Below, one piece after another: positions 8,665-17,410 of a stretch of 64,000 nt of DNA; within the stretch, counting starts at the first letter, position 1; every line of letters starts with the position of its first letter. Under the pieces are notes generated by a model that worked only from the letters and a program-made list of their open reading frames with translations, made no database searches and was not told where the DNA came from. The translations under genes were made by a program, and so were the position numbers. This DNA comes from an uncultured bacterium (lineage in GTDB: Bacteria; Elusimicrobiota; Elusimicrobia; Elusimicrobiales; Elusimicrobiaceae), in assembly GCA_949291515.1 (NCBI GenBank), contig CASEVY010000012.1, positions 1 to 64,000 on the forward strand, in the 5' to 3' direction.

Positions 8665-11013
8665 TTATATTTTGCTTATTCTTCTGGTTATCGTCTTCTT
8701 TTGTATGCATTCAAGAGTATCGCCGGGTTTTATTTGCCTGCAGCCGTCTATCGATATGCCGCATTCGTAACCCTTCTCGACCTCTTTGACGTCGTCCTTG
8801 AAGCGTTTTAAGCCCGATATCTTGCCTTTGAATATCTGCTCAGAGCCGCGCATTACTTTTACTTCAAAGCCGCGCACCACTTTGCCTTCCTCTATATATG
8901 AGCCCGCTACAAAGCCGGAACTCAAATCAAAGGTTTGGCGTACCGTCGCCAGGCCGACGCGTTCTTCCACTATATCGGGCTCAAGCAAGCCTTCCATAGC
9001 GGCGCGCAAGTCTTCAAGAAGTTCAAATATGATATTGTACTTCCTGATTTCTATGCCCTCTTTTTCGGCCTCTTCGGCGGCTTTGGTATCGCTGTCTACG
9101 TTAAAGGCTATGATTACCGCGTCGCTGGCTTTGGCGAGCAGAATGTCGGACTCGTTTACGTTGCCCGCGCCAGAGTGTATAATCTTTACCTGTACTTCTT
9201 CGGTCGGCGTTCTTAATATCGCGTCTTTGATAGCCTCTATCGAGCCGTGTACGTCGGCCTTTAAGATTATGGCAAGTTCTTTTACTTTCTTACCGTCGAT
9301 ATCGCTCTTTATGCTGGTTAAAGAAACGTGTTTTTGATGGGCCAGTTTCTCTTCCTTATGGGCAAGTTTTCTCTTTTCGGCGATGTGTTTGGCTTCTTTT
9401 TCGCTTTCGGTGACGAATAAGGTATCGCCGACTGCGGGCGGCTCGCCGTTAATTCCCAGCACTTCGGCGGGAACTGAGGGACCCGCGCAGGGCAGTCTCT
9501 TGCCGTGTTCGTCGATAAGAGCCCTTATTTTACCGTAGTTTGTACCTACGATAAACGGATCACCTACGCGCATAGTGCCTTTTTGCACCAATACGGTAGC
9601 GACGACGCCGCGTTTGTTGTCGCGTTTACTTTCGAGTATTACGCCTACGCCGCGTCTGTCGGGATTGGCTTTAAGCTCCATCATTTCCGCCTGGAGGCTT
9701 ATCATCTCCAATAGTTTGTCGATGTTAATTCTCTTTTTGGCGGAAATTTCCACGTAAATGGTATTGCCCTGCCATTCCTCCGGGATAAGCCCGCGGTTGG
9801 CCAATTCCTGCTTGATTTTATCGGGATTGGCGCCGGGCAAATCTATTTTGTTTATCGCCACTATGATAGGCGCACCGGCCGATTGAGCGTGGTTGATAGC
9901 CTCAATGGTTTGGGGCATTATGCCGTCGGTAGCGGATACCACCAAGACAACAATATCCGTCGCTTGCGCGCCCCTGGCCCTCATAGCGGTAAAAGCCTCG
10001 TGGCCGGGGGTATCAAGGAAAGATATGTATCCGCGCGGCGTTTTTACTCTGTACGCGCCGATATGCTGCGTTATTGCGCCGAACTCGCCCGCCACTACGT
10101 TTGAATGTCTGATCGCGTCGAGCAGGCTGGTCTTTCCGTGGTCTACGTGCCCCATAATCGTTACTACCGGCGCTCTTGGCTTTAAGTGTGCGGGATCTTC
10201 TTGCTCGCTGTCTTCCGCGGCGATTTTGTCTTCCGCAAATTCGTGTATTATTTCCGCCTTAAAACCACATTCGGCCACCACAAGCTCTATCATATCCTGT
10301 TCAAGCCTTTGGTTTATTGTGGCGAATATACCCATACCCATCAGCTTTTTGATAAAGTCGTTAATCTTGATGTCCATCTTTTCGGCCAATTCTTTTATTG
10401 TCGGCTGGCCCAAGATTTTTATTACTTTCTCGTCCGTCTTTTGGGGCTGGGCTGGTTTTTCCTCCTGCCTTCTGTGGTCGTGGCGGTTAGAATGTTCGCC
10501 GTGGCGAGGAGTATCCGCCTGCCGCGTCTGCTGGGCGGGTTTGGTTTCCTGCTTAAACTCTTGTTTCGGCGTCTGTTCGGCAGGTTTAGGGGCCTCTTGC
10601 TCTTTGGGCGCAGGTTGGCTAAAAGAAGGTTCGCTTTTCGCCTCTGCGGTTTGCTTCGGCGTTTCTTGAACTTTGGGTTCCTCGGCCTTCTTTTGCTCTT
10701 GTTTCGGTTCTTGGGTTTCAAGTTCCGCCTGCGGCAATGGCGCTTGTTCTTGCTTTTGGGCAATATCTTGCGCAGTTGCCTCTTTGGAATCTTGTATATC
10801 CTCTTTTTTGACCGTCTTTTTTACGCCCGTTGTCTTTTTCGCCGTCGTTTTTTTAGTCGCGGCGGTTTTTTTTGCCGTACTTGTCTTTTTGGCGGCGGGC
10901 TTCTTTTCCGCAGATGTTTTTTTAGCGGCCGGTTTCTTGGCGGCGGCTTTTTTTACGGTTTTCTTTTTATCCTGCTCTTCGTCGGTATTAGTGGGTTTCT
11001 TCGTTGCCGTCAT
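8665..11013 (-). CDS. infB: Translation initiation factor IF-2
   Basis: 782 residues from the ATG at 11013. That start is chosen because an AGGAGG Shine-Dalgarno lies 6 bases upstream; an in-frame ATG at 11028 overlaps this site itself. The N-terminal 190 residues are Lys/Ala/Thr then Gln/Pro/Glu-rich and variable, with repeated AAKK(P/T) units. An IF-2N domain (about 195-260) follows, then the G domain with GHVDHGKT (288-295), DTPGHE and NKID, and domains II-IV. It places initiator tRNA on the 30S subunit and promotes subunit joining. The start overlaps the nusA stop by 26 bases, typical of translational coupling. Confidence 0.95.
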   Translation of the reverse strand: MTATKKPTNTDEEQDKKKTVKKAAAKKPAAKKTSAEKKPAAKKTSTAKKTAATKKTTAKKTTGVKKTVKKEDIQDSKEATAQDIAQKQEQAPLPQAELETQEPKQEQKKAEEPKVQETPKQTAEAKSEPSFSQPAPKEQEAPKPAEQTPKQEFKQETKPAQQTRQADTPRHGEHSNRHDHRRQEEKPAQPQKTDEKVIKILGQPTIKELAEKMDIKINDFIKKLMGMGIFATINQRLEQDMIELVVAECGFKAEIIHEFAEDKIAAEDSEQEDPAHLKPRAPVVTIMGHVDHGKTSLLDAIRHSNVVAGEFGAITQHIGAYRVKTPRGYISFLDTPGHEAFTAMRARGAQATDIVVLVVSATDGIMPQTIEAINHAQSAGAPIIVAINKIDLPGANPDKIKQELANRGLIPEEWQGNTIYVEISAKKRINIDKLLEMISLQAEMMELKANPDRRGVGVILESKRDNKRGVVATVLVQKGTMRVGDPFIVGTNYGKIRALIDEHGKRLPCAGPSVPAEVLGINGEPPAVGDTLFVTESEKEAKHIAEKRKLAHKEEKLAHQKHVSLTSIKSDIDGKKVKELAIILKADVHGSIEAIKDAILRTPTEEVQVKIIHSGAGNVNESDILLAKASDAVIIAFNVDSDTKAAEEAEKEGIEIRKYNIIFELLEDLRAAMEGLLEPDIVEERVGLATVRQTFDLSSGFVAGSYIEEGKVVRGFEVKVMRGSEQIFKGKISGLKRFKDDVKEVEKGYECGISIDGCRQIKPGDTLECIQKKTITRRISKI

Positions 11014-12355
11014 CTTCCGCCTCCTCATGTTCGGCCAAGTATTTCTTGGCGCCTTCTATAATCTTTTCGGCCGTTTTTTCGCCTACGCCTTGCAAGGTGG
11101 CCAAGTGTTCCGGCGTTAAAGAGGCTATTTTCTCTACCGAGTTAAAGCCTGCTTTTACCAATACTTCCGCTATCTTGGGGCCGATGCCTTCCACGTCCGC
11201 CAAAGTTTCCTGTATCATTTGGGCGGCTTCAAGTCCTTCCTGGTTCTTCTGGGATTCGCTCTTTACTTCAAGCTCCCAGCCGCATACCTTTGAGGCAAGT
11301 TTTATATTCTGCCAATCTTTGCCTATCGCTATGGCCAACTGATCGTCGGGCACTATTACCAAGGCCTGTTTCTTCTCCATGCTGATTATCCTTACGGAAA
11401 GCACTTTCGCAGGCGAAAGCGAATTGACGATATTCGTCACAGAGTCGTCGCTGTAATTGATAAGATCGATTTTCTCGCCTGATAGCTCATTGGTTACGGC
11501 TCTTATTCTTATGCCCCTCATTCCGACGCAAGTGCCGATGGGGTCTATCTTGTTGTCATTGCTTTTTACCACAACTTTGGCTCTGAAGCCGGGGTCTCTC
11601 ACTATGGCTTTGGTCTCGATAATACCATCGGAAAGTTCCGGTATTTCCACCTTCATCAGTTCCTTTAAAAATTCGGGCGAGGTTCTGGAAAGTATAATAT
11701 ATGGCCCTCTCTGTCCTTTGTCCATTTTATAAGCCGCGGATTTGTATCTGCTTAATACCGGATCGTCTTTGACGTCGGCGAAGTCGGTCTGATTGAGCAC
11801 TTTCGTTATTATTGCTTTAACTCTGCCGCCGTGTACGAAGCGTTCCTTCCTGATTTGTTCGCAATAGGGGAGTATGGCTTCGGCTTTGCCCAAATCCACT
11901 ATAATATCGCGGTCGGAAAATCTCCTTACCAAACCGGTCACCACTTCGCCTTCTCTGGGTTTAAATTCCTTGTAGAGGTTATCTCTTTCTATGCCTCTTA
12001 CTTTTTGGATAAGCACCTGTTTGGCTATCTGCGCGGCTATGCGGGAGAAATCCTCTACGTTAAGCGTGTTCACGATCTCTTCGCCTACTTTTGCCGCGGG
12101 GTTTATGGCTTTAGCGTCCTGCAGAGATATTTCCGTTTCCGGGTTGGTTACTTCTTCGGCTACGATTAAAGTTTGATAGGCGGTTATGGTGCCTTCTTCG
12201 GTATCTATTTTGGCCGAGAGTACGGCGGTTTTGCCCAAGTGTTTTCTTAAGGCGGAGATAAGGGCGTCTTCTATGGTTTTTAAAGTGTCTTCCCTTTTAA
12301 TGTTTTTTTCTCTCTCCAAGCTCTCTAAGGCTAAAAGTAAATCTTTGCTTTGCAT
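10988..12355 (-). CDS. nusA: Transcription elongation/termination factor NusA
   Basis: 455 residues. N-terminal RNA polymerase-binding domain, S1 domain (about 135-200, motif GEVVTGLVRRFSDRDIIVDL), two KH domains with GxxG-type turns (for example CVGMRGIRIRAV), and one C-terminal helix-hairpin-helix region (VEGIGPKIAEVLVKAGF). It binds RNA polymerase and nascent RNA and modulates pausing, termination and antitermination. An AGGAG site precedes the ATG. It is the middle gene of rimP-nusA-infB. Confidence 0.95.
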   Translation of the reverse strand: MQSKDLLLALESLEREKNIKREDTLKTIEDALISALRKHLGKTAVLSAKIDTEEGTITAYQTLIVAEEVTNPETEISLQDAKAINPAAKVGEEIVNTLNVEDFSRIAAQIAKQVLIQKVRGIERDNLYKEFKPREGEVVTGLVRRFSDRDIIVDLGKAEAILPYCEQIRKERFVHGGRVKAIITKVLNQTDFADVKDDPVLSRYKSAAYKMDKGQRGPYIILSRTSPEFLKELMKVEIPELSDGIIETKAIVRDPGFRAKVVVKSNDNKIDPIGTCVGMRGIRIRAVTNELSGEKIDLINYSDDSVTNIVNSLSPAKVLSVRIISMEKKQALVIVPDDQLAIAIGKDWQNIKLASKVCGWELEVKSESQKNQEGLEAAQMIQETLADVEGIGPKIAEVLVKAGFNSVEKIASLTPEHLATLQGVGEKTAEKIIEGAKKYLAEHEEAEDDGNEETH

Positions 12356-12379
12356 TTTTTTGTTTCTCCTGTTAATAAG

Positions 12380-12838
12380 TTAAAATTCCGTTACCGGGTC
12401 AAGATTGGCTTTTTTCAAAGCGTCGTATTTGAAGGTGAATTTGGTGGTTCCGTCGTCCAATACGAACTGTTCGTCGTCGGCAGAGTCTATCAAGCCGGTA
12501 AAGCAGGCCCTTTTTTCGATGGGCTCTTTGGTGTATATTTTAGCTCTCTCGCCGATAAATCTTTTAAAATGTGCGGGTTTTTTAAGCACTCTTTTTATGC
12601 CGGGGGAGGAAACCTCCAATATATAAGCGCCGTCTATAAGGTTTTCCATAGTCAGAACGGCGTCGATTTTATTTGACAGAATTTCGCAGTCGTTAAGGTT
12701 TACGCCGCCTTCCTTGTCGACGAAGAACTGTAAAAGTTTCTTGCTGCCGTGCGCTTGGATTATAAGGTCTATAAGTTCATAGCCTTGGGTTTGCAGCGCT
12801 TGGGCTACGGCCTCTTCGATATAATTTTTATTTTCCAT
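12380..12838 (-). CDS. rimP: Ribosome maturation factor RimP
   Basis: 152 residues, the standard size, with the RimP N-terminal domain pattern (LIIQAHGSKKLLQFFVDKEGG and DCEILSNKIDAVL) and a C-terminal SH3-like domain. It helps 30S subunit assembly. It is the first gene of the rimP-nusA-infB operon, preceded by a consensus promoter and a terminator-like hairpin in the leader. A GAGG site is close to the ATG. Confidence 0.92.
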   Translation of the reverse strand: MENKNYIEEAVAQALQTQGYELIDLIIQAHGSKKLLQFFVDKEGGVNLNDCEILSNKIDAVLTMENLIDGAYILEVSSPGIKRVLKKPAHFKRFIGERAKIYTKEPIEKRACFTGLIDSADDEQFVLDDGTTKFTFKYDALKKANLDPVTEF

Positions 12839-12851
12839 AAATTGCTTCCTC

Positions 12852-12885
12852 TAAAACAAAAGCGACTTGCTAAGACAAGTCGCTT
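12852..12885 (-). terminator. Leader attenuator of rimP-nusA-infB
   Basis: Perfect 10-bp stem AAGCGACTTG/CAAGTCGCTT with a 6-base loop. On the minus strand it is followed by CTTTTGTTTT, an intrinsic-terminator tail. It lies between the promoter (12907-12935) and the rimP ATG (12838), with no other minus-strand gene upstream to terminate, so it is an attenuator rather than a gene end. Confidence 0.75.
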
Positions 12886-12906
12886 AAGTAATCTTTAAGA
12901 TAATTT

Positions 12907-12935
12907 ATTATAACATAAATAAGCCTTAAGGTAAA
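12907..12935 (-). promoter_or_regulatory. Sigma70-type promoter of rimP-nusA-infB
   Basis: On the minus strand TTTACC (12930-12935), 17-base spacer, TATAAT (12907-12912). Predicted start near 12900, giving a leader of about 62 bases. Confidence 0.75.
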
Positions 12936-12948
12936 GATCTTTGGCTTT

Positions 12949-12957
12949 TGATATAAT
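12949..12957 (+). promoter_or_regulatory. Extended -10 promoter of gtrA-like gene
   Basis: TGATATAAT (TGn plus a perfect TATAAT at 12952-12957) lies only 6 bases before the GTG start at 12964. With no ribosome-binding site, the transcript would begin at or within a base or two of the start codon. Confidence 0.55.
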
Positions 12958-12963
12958 TTAAAC

Positions 12964-13377
12964 GTGAACGGGAAAGAACTGCTAAAAACTTATGCCGCGC
13001 GTTTTGGCGTTGATTTTTTATTCGTCAAGTTTGTTTTGGTCGGGATTGTCAACACGATATTCGGATATTTGGCATACGCTTTTTTTGTTTTTGTCGGCTG
13101 CGGCGATTTTACCGCGCCGCTGTTTTCTACGATATGCGGAGTTCTGTTTAATTTTAAGACCATCGGCCGATTGGTTTTCGGCAATACCTCAAACAGGCTT
13201 ATATTTAAGTTTTTTGCGGTATATCTGTTTACCTATGCGCTTACGGTGGTTTTGCTTAAAATTTTCGCGTTTGCGGGGTTGGAAAACAGATATATTTCCG
13301 GCGCATTGATACTCGCGCCGATGGCTTTGATAAGTTTCTTTTTGAATAAGAATTTCGTTTTTAAGACGGAGAAATGA
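12964..13377 (+). CDS. GtrA-family membrane protein
   Basis: 137 residues with four predicted membrane helices and the family start FVKFVLVGIVNTIFGY and end SFFLNKNFVFK. GtrA proteins are thought to help move or position polyprenyl-linked sugars across the inner membrane for O-antigen, cell-wall or glycan modification. The start is a GTG with no visible Shine-Dalgarno and a promoter directly upstream (see 12949-12957). The stop is separated by one base from the start of the glycosyltransferase gene, so the two are co-expressed. Confidence 0.82.
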   Translation: MNGKELLKTYAARFGVDFLFVKFVLVGIVNTIFGYLAYAFFVFVGCGDFTAPLFSTICGVLFNFKTIGRLVFGNTSNRLIFKFFAVYLFTYALTVVLLKIFAFAGLENRYISGALILAPMALISFFLNKNFVFKTEK

Positions 13378-13378
13378 T

Positions 13379-14329
13379 ATGAAACCTCTTCTTTTCGTAG
13401 TGTCCAGCGCTTTTAACGAGCAGGAAAACGTCAAAGCGCTTTTTTACAGGGTAAAGGAGCAATTTGAGCGCCTGGGCGATAAATATGATTTTCAATATCT
13501 TATACTGGATAATGCTTCTTCGGATAATACTTTGGGCGAACTTAAAAAGCTGGCCGCGGAAGAGAAACAGCTAAGCGTAGTGGCCAATATAAGGAACTTC
13601 GGGCATATAAGGTCGCCTTATTACGGGATAATGCTTTCCTTGCAGACGCGCGCGGCGGCGGTTATTTATCTGGCGTCCGATTTGCAGGATCCGCCCGAAC
13701 TTATCCCAGACTTTATAAGAAAGTGGGAAGAGGGCTATAAAGTAGTATTCGGGCAAAAGACGTCCAGCCGCGAAAACAAAATCGTTTATTTTCTTAGAGG
13801 CCTTTATTACAAACTGCTGAAAAAATTTAACGACAGCGGCGCCAATCTGCTTGAACAGTGTACGGGTTTTGGGCTTTTCGACAGGGAAGTTATAGAAAAA
13901 CTTGCCAAGATAGACGACCCTTATCCGTACCTTCGCGGGATAGTGGGAGAACTTGGTTATCCCGCCGCTTTGATACCTTTCGAACAGCCTCGCCGCACGG
14001 GCGGAATTACGAAAAACAACTGGTATACTCTCTACGATAACGCTATGCTCGGCTTTACCAATCACAGCCGTCTGCCGCTTAGGATAGCGGCGATAGGCGG
14101 GTTTATATTGTCGATTTTGTCTATTTTGACGGCTTTTGTCTACTTTGTGCTGAAGCTGCTTTTCTGGGACAGCTTCCCCATGGGGCAGGCGCCTTTGCTT
14201 ATAGCGGTATTCTTCTTCTTTTCGGTACAGCTTTTCTTTATGGGGATTATCGGCGAATATTTGGGCGCGGTTCTAACTCAGCTTTTAAAACGGCCTTTGG
14301 TGATTGAGAAGGAAAGAATAAACTTCTGA
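13379..14329 (+). CDS. Family 2 glycosyltransferase (GtrB / dolichol-phosphate mannosyltransferase-like)
   Basis: 316 residues. The N-terminal GT-A domain holds NEQENVK, DNASSDNT and the metal/nucleotide-binding ASDLQDPPE, followed by two C-terminal membrane helices (about residues 235-260 and 270-298). This is the polyisoprenyl-phosphate glycosyltransferase layout of GtrB. Paired with the GtrA-like gene one base upstream it likely loads a sugar onto undecaprenyl phosphate for envelope or surface-protein glycosylation. The acceptor cannot be told from sequence. Confidence 0.88.
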   Translation: MKPLLFVVSSAFNEQENVKALFYRVKEQFERLGDKYDFQYLILDNASSDNTLGELKKLAAEEKQLSVVANIRNFGHIRSPYYGIMLSLQTRAAAVIYLASDLQDPPELIPDFIRKWEEGYKVVFGQKTSSRENKIVYFLRGLYYKLLKKFNDSGANLLEQCTGFGLFDREVIEKLAKIDDPYPYLRGIVGELGYPAALIPFEQPRRTGGITKNNWYTLYDNAMLGFTNHSRLPLRIAAIGGFILSILSILTAFVYFVLKLLFWDSFPMGQAPLLIAVFFFFSVQLFFMGIIGEYLGAVLTQLLKRPLVIEKERINF

Positions 14330-14340
14330 GCTTTTGCCAA

Positions 14341-15690
14341 CTATATTTGTTCTTCGTTCCGGCCAGGCTCTCTGCCGGTGGCGAATTTGCGCTTGTAATA
14401 TTGCTCGGCGTAATAATGGCGCCGCCCCATCTCATCCATAAAGTCTATGGTGAGGTTTGTTGTCGGGCCTTTTGGGATCTCGTATACGGGCGCGTATATG
14501 CAAATATTGTCGGGTGTTTTTAGCATTTCTTCTATGATGGCCTTTCTTTGCAGGCTTTGAGTGTAAAGCGAGAAATAGGGCTTGGCGAAAGGTACTATTA
14601 TAAAAGCTGCGTAAAGCGTCAGCGCGGCCGCCAAATAAGGCGTCAAATTGAACCTGTATTCGCTTTTTATGTAATTGGTGAAGAAGAGTACCGCGGCGAT
14701 GGTAAATAAAGAGGCGCTGTAACAGGCTCTGTGTGGGCGTATCGGCAAAAGGAAAAACACCATAGCCAACACGAAACTTACGAAACAGCTTAAAATCAGC
14801 AGGAGAAAATCTTCATTTTTTATCGCCCGTTTAAATTTGTCTGCGGCGCATAAGAACGCCGCCAAACATAAAATAGGCAAAGCGTAAAGGGAACTTGCCA
14901 TAAACAAATCCATATTGGCCAAATGATGCATCGCTTTATCCAAGAGGGGTCTTTCGTTTAAGGCTTTCGTGATGAAATTCAAATTGCTTCTGAAGCGATA
15001 TGCCGGCGAGCTGAACATCAGCGCCAAGCCTACGGCGACGCCCGCGAAGAGGTGGGGGAACCAATTGGGGATTTTCTTTTTAAGTATAAGCGCGGCCAAA
15101 GTATATAGTCCGCAAAGGCAAAATATCATAGGGGCGGAATTTTCATTGTTCATTCCCAGTATTATCCCCGCGAAGAACGCCGCTATCCTGGTAAAGGAAT
15201 TGGACGGTATAAAATCGGGATCGTGCCAAGTCTTTCTTAGTACGGCGCAGAAGGCCATAAACATAACGCCCAGCATCAGATAATTGACGGACCCCGCAAA
15301 CCAAAAAATAGTCTGGTCTGGCTGGGTTACCAGAAATACGCTTGCCAAAGCTATGAAGATAAAAGCGGGGAGATCTTCAAGTCTTTTGAAGTTCGGCATT
15401 CTCAGATATGCCAAATAGAATATCGAATAGACCAAAGCCAGCTGCGCCAACGGATTAAGTATCAAAAACAGCCATTTATAACCTTGAATTAATATTATTC
15501 CTATGAGCCCGCCAATTCTGGCGCAAACGGTGATAAACGCCCAAAAATAGCAATCCAAATTATGGACGGGGCATAATATTTCGTCTTCGCTCATCGGGTA
15601 AAGATAAGTGAAGAACCAAATAAAAGCCAAATACAGCCCCGTCGCCAATCCCCAAAACAGGTAATTTGTCCAGGCCCTTTTTGATGACAT
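14341..15690 (-). CDS. Polytopic membrane protein, DUF6056-like
   Basis: 449 residues with about 11-12 predicted membrane helices. Motifs such as MSEDE near the first loop, GMNNENSAP in mid-protein and the C-terminal soluble segment resemble the DUF6056 group, often proposed as membrane glycosyltransferase-like proteins. That assignment is from memory of the pattern and not certain. The start lies one base after the proS stop with no Shine-Dalgarno, so it is probably the last gene of the rseP-ispG-proS unit. It converges on the GtrA/GtrB pair with an 11-base gap and no terminator between. Confidence 0.6.
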   Translation of the reverse strand: MSSKRAWTNYLFWGLATGLYLAFIWFFTYLYPMSEDEILCPVHNLDCYFWAFITVCARIGGLIGIILIQGYKWLFLILNPLAQLALVYSIFYLAYLRMPNFKRLEDLPAFIFIALASVFLVTQPDQTIFWFAGSVNYLMLGVMFMAFCAVLRKTWHDPDFIPSNSFTRIAAFFAGIILGMNNENSAPMIFCLCGLYTLAALILKKKIPNWFPHLFAGVAVGLALMFSSPAYRFRSNLNFITKALNERPLLDKAMHHLANMDLFMASSLYALPILCLAAFLCAADKFKRAIKNEDFLLLILSCFVSFVLAMVFFLLPIRPHRACYSASLFTIAAVLFFTNYIKSEYRFNLTPYLAAALTLYAAFIIVPFAKPYFSLYTQSLQRKAIIEEMLKTPDNICIYAPVYEIPKGPTTNLTIDFMDEMGRRHYYAEQYYKRKFATGREPGRNEEQI

Positions 15691-15691
15691 C

Positions 15692-17410
15692 TTATTTGCC
15701 GAGCAGAGTTTTTATTCTGCCTTCTATGCCTTCTATCGGCCAGAACTCCGCCTTTTGGGCCGTCCTGGCTTTATATTCCAGTTTGCCTTCGGGCAGGAGC
15801 TTTTTGCCTATCACTATCCTGTGCGGTATGCCGATAAGGTCTGCGTCTTTAAATTTCACGCCTGGCCTTTCGTCGCGTTCGTCGTAGAGAACGGATATGC
15901 CTTCGGCGCGAAGGGCATTGTAAATTTCGTCGGCTTTCTGTCTGACCTCGCCCTGTGTATCCAAAGCGATAAGTTCTACGTCAAACGGGGAAAGCGGTGC
16001 GGGCCATATTATGCCGTTTTCGTCGTGGGATTGTTCTATTGCGGCGGCGATTACGCGGCTTACGCCTATGCCGTAGCAGCCCATAATCATAGGTTTGGAC
16101 TGTTGGTTTTCGTCCAAGAAGTTCGCGCCCATAGATAAAGAGTACTTTGTTCCCAGTTTGAAGGTATGTCCCACTTCTATGCCGCGCATAAAGTCAAATT
16201 CCGCCGAGCATCTGGGGCAGCGGTCGCCTTTGGCGGCCAGTTTTAAATCCGCGAATACGTCGGGCTGGAAATCCCTGCCCAAGTTTACGTTCTTTAAGTG
16301 GGTGTCTTTTTTGTTTGCGCCGGCTATGCCGTTTACTATCGTTTTTATGTGATTATCGGCATAGATTTTTATGTCGGCGTTTCTTTGTTTTAAGCCGCAA
16401 GGTCCGGCGAAACCCAAAGGCGAGCCGGTAGTCTGCTCGTAAAAGTCTGGTTCGGCTTTTTCAAGTTCGGTTGCATTGAGCAGTTTTTTAAGTTTAATTT
16501 CGTTAAGCTCGTCATTGCCGCGCATTAAAACTATTACCGCCTTGCCGTCGGCCTTATAGACCAACATTTTTATAAATTGTTCCGCCGGCTGTTTTAGGAA
16601 AGCGGCCACCTCGTCGATAGTTTTGGCGTCGGGCGTGGATACTTCCTGCGCGGGGAGGAGATCTTCGGGCTTGGGGTTTGCCGGCGCGGGCGCTTCTATT
16701 TCAGTCTTTTCCGTATTGGCGGTATAGCCGCATTTGGGGCAGACGGAAATTTCGTTCTCGCCCGTTTGCGCAAGGACCATAAACTCGTGGGAAAAATTGC
16801 CTCCGATATTGCCCGTATCGGCTTCCACGGGTTTGAATTTAAAACCGAATCTGGTAAAAATACGCATATAAGCGTCGTAAAGGCGCTGATACCACTGCGC
16901 GGCGGATTTCTCGTCGGCGCAGAAGGAATAGGCGTCTTTCATATAAAATTCTCTGGCGCGCATTACGCCAAAGCGCGGGCGTATTTCGTCGCGGAATTTG
17001 GTTCCGAACTGATACAGGCACAAGGGCAGCTGTTTGTAGGAATTAATGTCCTTCATTACCAAATTGGTCATCACTTCTTCGGCGGTGGGCGCCAAGCAGA
17101 ATCCTGCGCCTTTGCGGTCTTTAAAGCGCAAAAGTTCTTTGCCGTAATAGGTCCAGCGGGTCGATTTTTCCCAAAGCTCTTGGGGCTGGACTACCGGCAG
17201 CCATACTTCGCAGCAGCCTGCGGCGTCAAGCTCTTCCCTGATGATATTTTCAACTTTCTTTAAAATTCTTATGCCCAGCGGCAGCCATTCGTAAATGCCG
17301 CTTGCCGTCTTGCGGATAAGTCCTGCCCTCAACATTAATTTGGCCGAGATTATGTCGGCGTCCTTGGGTGCTTCTTTTAAAGTGGGGATATAGTATTGCG
17401 ATAATTTCAT
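15692..17410 (-). CDS. proS: Prolyl-tRNA synthetase, bacterial type with editing domain
   Basis: 572 residues. Class II motifs include LRAGLIRKTASGIYEWLP, the motif 2 region (TKFRDEIRPRFGVMRAREFYMKD) and motif 3 (GCYGIGVSRVIAAAIEQ). The insertion between motifs 2 and 3 (about 225-390) is the INS editing domain with a small zinc-like Cys pair (CPKCGYTANTEK). It charges tRNA-Pro. The start overlaps the ispG stop by 4 bases (ATGA), showing coupling. Confidence 0.95.
   Translation of the reverse strand: MKLSQYYIPTLKEAPKDADIISAKLMLRAGLIRKTASGIYEWLPLGIRILKKVENIIREELDAAGCCEVWLPVVQPQELWEKSTRWTYYGKELLRFKDRKGAGFCLAPTAEEVMTNLVMKDINSYKQLPLCLYQFGTKFRDEIRPRFGVMRAREFYMKDAYSFCADEKSAAQWYQRLYDAYMRIFTRFGFKFKPVEADTGNIGGNFSHEFMVLAQTGENEISVCPKCGYTANTEKTEIEAPAPANPKPEDLLPAQEVSTPDAKTIDEVAAFLKQPAEQFIKMLVYKADGKAVIVLMRGNDELNEIKLKKLLNATELEKAEPDFYEQTTGSPLGFAGPCGLKQRNADIKIYADNHIKTIVNGIAGANKKDTHLKNVNLGRDFQPDVFADLKLAAKGDRCPRCSAEFDFMRGIEVGHTFKLGTKYSLSMGANFLDENQQSKPMIMGCYGIGVSRVIAAAIEQSHDENGIIWPAPLSPFDVELIALDTQGEVRQKADEIYNALRAEGISVLYDERDERPGVKFKDADLIGIPHRIVIGKKLLPEGKLEYKARTAQKAEFWPIEGIEGRIKTLLGK

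Noticed and set aside
9893-11061. Large plus-strand open frames opposite infB
   Set aside because: They mirror the Lys/Ala and Gln/Pro codon runs of IF-2 and give low-complexity products. IF-2 on the minus strand is unambiguous.
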